Part shown: positions 58,079-64,000 of the stretch, one piece after another
Position numbering within the stretch: the first letter of the stretch is position 1
Layout of the letters: the number at the start of each line of letters is the position of its first letter
Source: Ascarosepion bandense
Taxonomy: Eukaryota; Mollusca; Cephalopoda; Sepiida; Sepiidae
Reading direction: 5' to 3'
Assembly (NCBI GenBank): GCA_037127315.1
Contig: JBBBDQ010000310.1
Coordinates: 211,501 to 275,500, forward strand
Length of the DNA stretch: 64,000 nucleotides
The notes under the pieces: model-generated
Database searches by the model: none
What the model was told of the DNA's origin: nothing
Seen by the model: only the letters and a program-made list of their open reading frames with translations
Made by a program: the position numbers and the translations under genes

Positions 58079-60328
58079 TTAAGAAAGTGATTAAAGTGAA
58101 TATAGATTACGGAATAATTTGGAAGACACTTTCTTTACATCCATTGAAAAAGTATTTTCCAAGATAAACTGACTTTTTATTTATGAATGAACTACTTTCA
58201 TTTATTCTTGTCTAGCCGGTTTAAGATATATTTTTTGGCTTCCAAGTACACTCAGCCTTTCTTTTTCTATAATTAACTATGCGTAATTAATGGGGGTTCG
58301 GCCTTGAAATTTCATTCTCTTAAGCGAACCATTGTCTGCCTGAATAAGAACTTAATAAACATTTTTAGTTTACATTACTAATGATAATGATAAATTATAA
58401 TAATGTGACCCAGATAACACCTTTTGAACTTCATGAACAGATAGAGCTTACGTCATGCTCAACAGAAAGGTTCTGGTTGTTCTCTTGTAGCTATTGGAGT
58501 TTTTTCCTTTTTCCTTAGAGAGATCCTTTTTTGTGGCCTGTAGGTGAGTTCCTGTTCTGGTACAACTGTTTATGATGGTAGAAGCGGAATAAAAATAACA
58601 CCGTATTATTTTGAAAGTAACTTCTTACTGGAAAGATGGAACAGTTTTTTGCAATTAACCAGAAACTTACTGAAGATAAGCTAGTTTTGAGACCTAATAC
58701 TTGAGGAGATTAAGCAGAGAACTTATAAAAAAAAAGTCATTTACAAATTTAAAAAAAAATGAGAAAATAAAAAATAAATCGGCAAATCAAAGAAAATAGT
58801 ATATGAAAAACTGACACAATTATCTCCAAAAAATTAGGAGCGAGAATTAATAAACTATTGAAATATGTTAAAGCTTACATCATCGAAGTGAAGCACTTAA
58901 CATATTTGGGAACAAAAGCAGTTAGAAAATGTTTGATATTCTCATAGATACACAGTGAACAAATATGCAAAATTTGGTTGGGAGATGAGACTAAAAATAA
59001 GCGCTTTTAATTTGTATCTAAAGGGGAAATTCTCTGTGTAAAAAAGAAAATAAGAGACAGAAAGAATGAGAAAATACAATTACTTGGTGAATCAAAAGAA
59101 TATAAACAACTGGAAAAGACTAGAAAATGCAATAGAAAACACTAAAAGTAGGCTTGAAATTCAGCAATTTATTTTAATACAAAATGTGCCAGAATAATGA
59201 AGAAAGGGTAAAAGGAGAAAGTAAACTTCTCAGCATTGAGGATTGCGTCGACTCTGTCAGTCAAGAGATTACACAAGATAAAGTAAACAAGCCTGCCAGA
59301 AACTGCAGTAAATAAATCGTTGCAATGAAAGAAAAAGTGTTGGATTTCATGGTGTAAGCCGTAATCGTCTCCATTCCTAGATTTTGTGATTGTTTTTTAG
59401 CAGTAGCATTAATAATAATAATAATTGGATTCAAAATTCTTGTTTTAACAACTATCCATATAAAAATTCAGTGTAGGGATTAAAATGTATGAAATATGAA
59501 CCAATTAAGACGAAAATTAATTCAATAGAAAATCTATGTAGCAAATAACAGCAGAGTAATATTCGAATCATAGTCAAAAAAATTGTGGTTTAGTCTGGAA
59601 AAACGTTGTTAAAATAAAAATTGTAGTCCTAATTGTTGTAATAGTAATTCTACTGCTGGACATGATTTCGATAATTAAAAACCGTCGTAGCACCATGGTT
59701 CCTTCTTCGTATTTACTGCCAATAATATCTCAGGTCAAAACAACTTCACTGAGTGGGCCAAACAGTAAACAGACATCCGCTCTTCTGCATGTACTTTTCA
59801 TGACCAATGAACAAAATTGCTCAATAGTAAATTAACGAACTTGCAGTTGATAAAAGATAAATAAGAGGATATCAACCGTTGAATATCGAATGTAAATAGT
59901 AGGCTGTATCATTGAAAAATGTCAGACTTTGTAATAGAAATTTCTTCCTTGTGGCACTTAATGTAAATTTTATCAATAATAGTTGTAATAATAATCACAA
60001 AGGTTGGGATGACCAAAGTCGCATTATTCGTAAGTTTGCGAACGAAATATTACAAATATTAAGTTCTGTCTGTTGCAATGGTATTACTGCCAGTATTACA
60101 CGTCATTATCTGTGTTGACAGCCACGATAAAAAGTAAAGACTTGCGTAGTTCTAGAAAAGTAATGACATAAATACATATTCACACACACAGGTATACAAT
60201 ATATATGAAGCAAACCAAAAGATCGAGAATTTAAAACAGTGTTCAAAAGTGAATTTATTACACATTTCTTTGTTATTCTTTTGAGTAAAAACTGATGTTG
60301 GATCGCTTTGAAATAGATGAAACATGCG
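58079..60328. other. AT-rich spacer
   Basis: No gene. An (AAT)n tract lies near 59408-59424. The 68-residue frame at 59912-60118 has no recognisable motif. Confidence 0.55.

Positions 60329-60399
<71 letters not shown>
60329..60399. repeat. (TATC)n microsatellite
   Basis: About 17 TATC units without interruption. Confidence 0.97.
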
Positions 60400-62654
60400 T
60401 AATGAGCAAATTTGACGAACAGTTAATCAATGAACTGGCAGTTAATTCTTTTAATGATTTTCGAACATAATCTTCTTAAATTTCATTTCTTCTTACAAAT
60501 GTTTTATAAATTTATACTCTATAATACGGGAAATATTTTAATAGAATAGGCAAATTTGTACTTTCACGGTATCATGAGTAATTTTTTGTCTTTTACTTCG
60601 TATTAGCATAAATGGATAGACGTGTGGCTAGTTACACATGCACATACACACGCACATACACTTTCTCGCTCGTATTTAATAGAAATTATTGAACAATGAA
60701 AGAGAGAAAAAGGCAGAAATAATGTTAAAAAATGAAATATTACCCGATGACATGTTGGCACAAAATTTGATTAATTGACAGCCGAATAGACAGCAGGAAA
60801 GAAACAATGAGTCCTGTGAAGAAAAAATGTATCACGAAAATCCTGAGAAAAAACAAAAACAAAAAACAACAAAAAAGACAAAACAGTAATGACAGAAAAA
60901 TGCCTGCAAATATACTTGTATAAGTATTTGCATTTCATTAGACTTTATTTTAAATTTCTTAGCACGTATTTTTGAGAACATATTTATTAATATTATTATA
61001 TTTAATTGTTTCAGTTTAAAATTCTCACCCCTGAAAAACGATTTTTGTTTAAAAATGTACATGGGTACCTAATCTTCTTGCAATAACCGCAACTGTTTCT
61101 AATTTAGTTACATTTCCGCTAGCCATATTTGAAACCTCTTGATAAAATAAAAAAGTCAGTTTGTGATATATGCAGTGGTAGCACGAAGGTGGCGGATACG
61201 GTGGCCGAGATGCAGACATTACGAATACACCCCCGAACAGAGGCTATTGCTTTAAGTTCTATAATAATGTGCGTACTACTGTTTAATTTAGACAGACAGA
61301 ATCACTGTCGCTATTAAGGCCACAGAATGTATCATATCTCAGTTCGTACTCATCTTGTTCTATTAGTTTCTTGTCAGTTTCGTTATTTATATATACGAGG
61401 CGTACGTGCTAGAACATCAGTCGGTTATCACTTCCGTAAAAAAAAACCTTTCTTTTTATATCCATACTATGTCAGATTTTAAAATGCATTTAAGTTTTCG
61501 CATTAAAATTTTTAGTGTATATTTACAACAACTTATTTGGTCATGTAACATTTTTTAGTGTATCAAGAGAGGTTTTCGTCATAATGTAAGTAATTTTATC
61601 AGAGTATCGTCATTGATATTTTCCAAAAAATAAAGATTGTCATGGTCATAAAAAATCTATAACCACAAAGCAAGATATTGGAAACTCATTTTAAGAATAT
61701 GAGAAGAGATTTGAGGAAAAAGCAAGGAAAGTGAATTGACCATTAAGAAAATATTAAAAAAACTAATGAGAATTTGATGCAGAATATTAAAATACATTGG
61801 TTAAAGAACTTCAAATAAATATCACTAAAGCTTGTGAGTTGGAAAAATACAAAAAACAAACAAACAAACAAACAAACAAACAAACAAACAAACAAAAAAC
61901 ACCTGATTTTCCAACGTTAATTTTTAGTGATTTATGTAGAGCAATATTGGACAGCCTGTTAGCTTGGTTCTTTGCGACAATAGTCAAATAACATAATTTA
62001 TAAAGCAGCAGGAATTGTTTTTGGGCTAGTATTAAATTTAAATTAGAGATCTTTCCAAGATTGATAATGTTGTCAAGATGAATGCAGATAATTATTCCTT
62101 ACAGAAGATATAAAAAAGAAGCTTTCAGCTAAATAAATTTATCATGACAGACAATATTCATTCATATTATACAAAACTGACTATTTCACACATTGTTTAA
62201 AAGGTTTCAAAGGCAAAAATTAATAGCGATATGTCTAGCCTCACCAGATAGAAAAGTGAATATCGTTAAAGAGATATGTACGAAAATAGAAAACACTATT
62301 TAAGCAAAGAATCTCTGAGAAACAATAACAGAAACTCTCATACAATTTGTTTTCAACATTTATTTTAATACGCATAGATGTTCTAAACGAAAACTCAACA
62401 ATAAAAATATAAGTATGTCCTGAAAATGTTGACCTGCATATTAAAATCTCATCCAGTGAAGATGCGAACAAACATTAAATATCTTGACACTTATGTCTAT
62501 TATTTTGCTACTATATACAATCGAAAAATGAAAGCATAAAACAATCAACAAAAATGGCAAGTTTGTAATGATTTTATATGTTTTAATATAAAAGCTAATG
62601 GATATCAATATAATGTATACAATTCATAATTTATCATGTTACCGAAATAACGTT
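60400..62654. other. AT-rich spacer with (AAAC)n
   Basis: (AAAC)n at 61851-61896. No gene supported; the frame at 61129-61317 lies in a slightly GC-richer patch (61150-61320) without family motifs. Confidence 0.55.
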
Positions 62655-64000
62655 TACACTGGCGTGCAAAAGTTTTAGGAGAAAAATACATAATATTATT
62701 ATAAATTTTTATTTTATTAAGTTAAGATTGTTTAATAATAGGGTTTTATCAGTGTTGTCTTGATGATTCTAAAATAAGTTGCTGCATTTTCGCAGAAGAA
62801 CAGAAGATACGCCGCTTTAATAAGGTTGGAGCTGAAAAAAGGCCATGTAAAACTATTAAGCCAATAAAATATCTGAGATGATAATGTTTGATAATATGCA
62901 AATCTCCATGTAGGAATTGTTTCATTTTATTAAGTGTAAGGTACCCATGTAATTTATGGTAGATGAACATTAGATTGTTTTTATTTACACTAAGATCATG
63001 GTTAAATTTTCTGCTGAAACATAGATGAAGGTTATGACTTTGAAAGGAAAGATGACTAAACAAGAGATAGCCAGGCCACTGAAAAATTCCAAAACCAGTT
63101 TTCAAATCATCCAAAAGACGTTTGCTACTAATGGAAGTGTTTTAAGTGCAAAGAAAACTGGAAGACAAGATTAGAGAAGAAAGATGAAAGAAATATTGTG
63201 AAATACTCGGTAGGCAATCTTAAATTAACAGCCAGAGAAGTGAGGAGTGAATACAGTCTTAACAGTAACATTTTAGTTGATGCAGTGCGCAGAATATTAT
63301 AAAAAAAAACAGCATGAACGAGTATATAGCAGCAAAGAGAAACAAAAAATAACATTAACCAAAAATCATTGAAATAGAATATTAAAATGGTAAAAAGATA
63401 ATCCAACATGCGATGCTGGTAAATGGCAAACAATATTTTTTAATGATGAATGAAAATAGTCATATTCTAACGCAAGAGAATATGTAACAAGATCAGTTGC
63501 CGAAAGAAGCATTGAAAGATACACCAAAAATAAGGTAAAATTTGGTGGTGGACAAATAATGGTGTGGGGTTGCATCAACTGTAAAGGTAGAAGAAAATTT
63601 GTAAAAGTTGATGGAAGCATAAACAGGGAAAACTATATTAGTTTACTATGGTCAGAACTTCTGGTACATTACAAACACAGGAAAAACTTTTAGTATCCTT
63701 GGAACATATCATGTGCAACAAAAAAGTTTCTTGTTAGTGAAGATGTTCAACTTTTGAAAGACTGATCATAACAACGTCCTAATCTCAATAAAATTTCAGC
63801 ATTGTGGTAAGAACTAAAAAAGCAAGTGCTCCAAGAAAAACTACGCAATCTCTAAGAACTTCTGCCAAGAAGAATGAGAAAAATTCCTAAATGAAAAAAT
63901 CTGAAGCTAGTTTCATTTAGTATCAAATTGAGGTAATTATTCAAGCCAAAGGTAGCAACACTAAATACTAACTCCATTCTTTGAAGTTTTGTAATTAAGA
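62655..64000 (+). mobile_element. Tc1-like transposon, 5' end to near transposase C-terminus
   Basis: TA at 62655-62656 is followed by CACTGGCGTGCAAAAGTTTT, a Tc1-type terminal inverted repeat. On the plus strand, from about 63040, MTKQEIARPLKNSKTSFQII (helix-turn-helix) is followed by SMNEYIAAKRNKK-like text, KWQTIFFNDE (first or second catalytic Asp block), VAERSIERYTKNKVKFGGGQ leading into IMVWGCINCKGRRKFVKVDG, and near 63800 LWXELKKQVLQEKLRNL where Tc1 proteins have PIENLWxxLK. Many stops and frameshifts. The right end is outside the window. Confidence 0.8.

Noticed and set aside
62749..63620. Minus-strand frames of 84-121 residues
   Set aside because: They are antisense to the Tc1-like transposase remnant, which has recognisable motifs on the plus strand.

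Overview
The window looks like one stretch of an animal genome made almost wholly of repeats. It is AT-rich, full of (TA)n, (AAT)n, (GT)n and (TATC)n microsatellites, and holds retroelement and DNA-transposon remnants of at least seven kinds plus a 15-kb satellite. I found no intact host protein gene, spliced gene, functional tRNA or rRNA. The mix (RLE-type R2-like LINEs, a jockey-like LINE, Ty3/Gypsy, Penelope-like elements with hammerhead ribozymes, tRNA-derived SINEs, mariner/Tc1) suits a lophotrochozoan, perhaps a cephalopod; that assignment is inference and was not checked by any search.

Layout. 1-1925: 3' half of an R2-like LINE joined to an inverted fragment of the same family. 2655-5432: decayed jockey-like LINE with an internal 155-bp duplication. 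5433-8290: AT-rich filler with a 42-bp inverted repeat. 8291-11282: decayed Ty3/Gypsy element ending in an LTR, apparently inserted into an antisense APE-type LINE (11283-13040). 13041-17000: mariner remnant, second Gypsy remnant and a foldback/MITE element. 17000-18225: low-complexity repeats. 18225-19000: Penelope-like (PLE) remnant interrupted by a mariner. 19437-19568: tRNA-derived SINE with a 15-bp target-site duplication. 20023-23166: the most informative part. It has one hammerhead ribozyme on the plus strand, then a nearly intact Penelope-like element on the minus strand (RT plus GIY-YIG) facing a partial copy of itself, with two 834-bp arms that look almost identical, each ending in a second type of hammerhead ribozyme. 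23217-32160: second SINE, microsatellites, an RTE-like LINE tail and long AT-rich filler. 32162-38642: four more R2-like LINE pieces in both orientations, ending at a perfect 34-bp palindrome. 40957-41754: internally deleted mariner with both terminal inverted repeats. 42108-57048: about 62 tandem copies of a 242-bp satellite monomer carrying three hairpins. 57049-62654: AT-rich filler with one MITE-like foldback. 62655-64000: 5' part of a decayed Tc1-like transposon running off the window.

Working relationships. The only element close to functional is the Penelope-like one: its reading frame is broken once, at a run of nine A, and both ribozyme copies keep the catalytic core. The satellite has no coding logic (242 is not a multiple of 3); its conserved features are hairpins. 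It shows higher-order duplication and clusters of indel-rich monomers that may be assembly errors.
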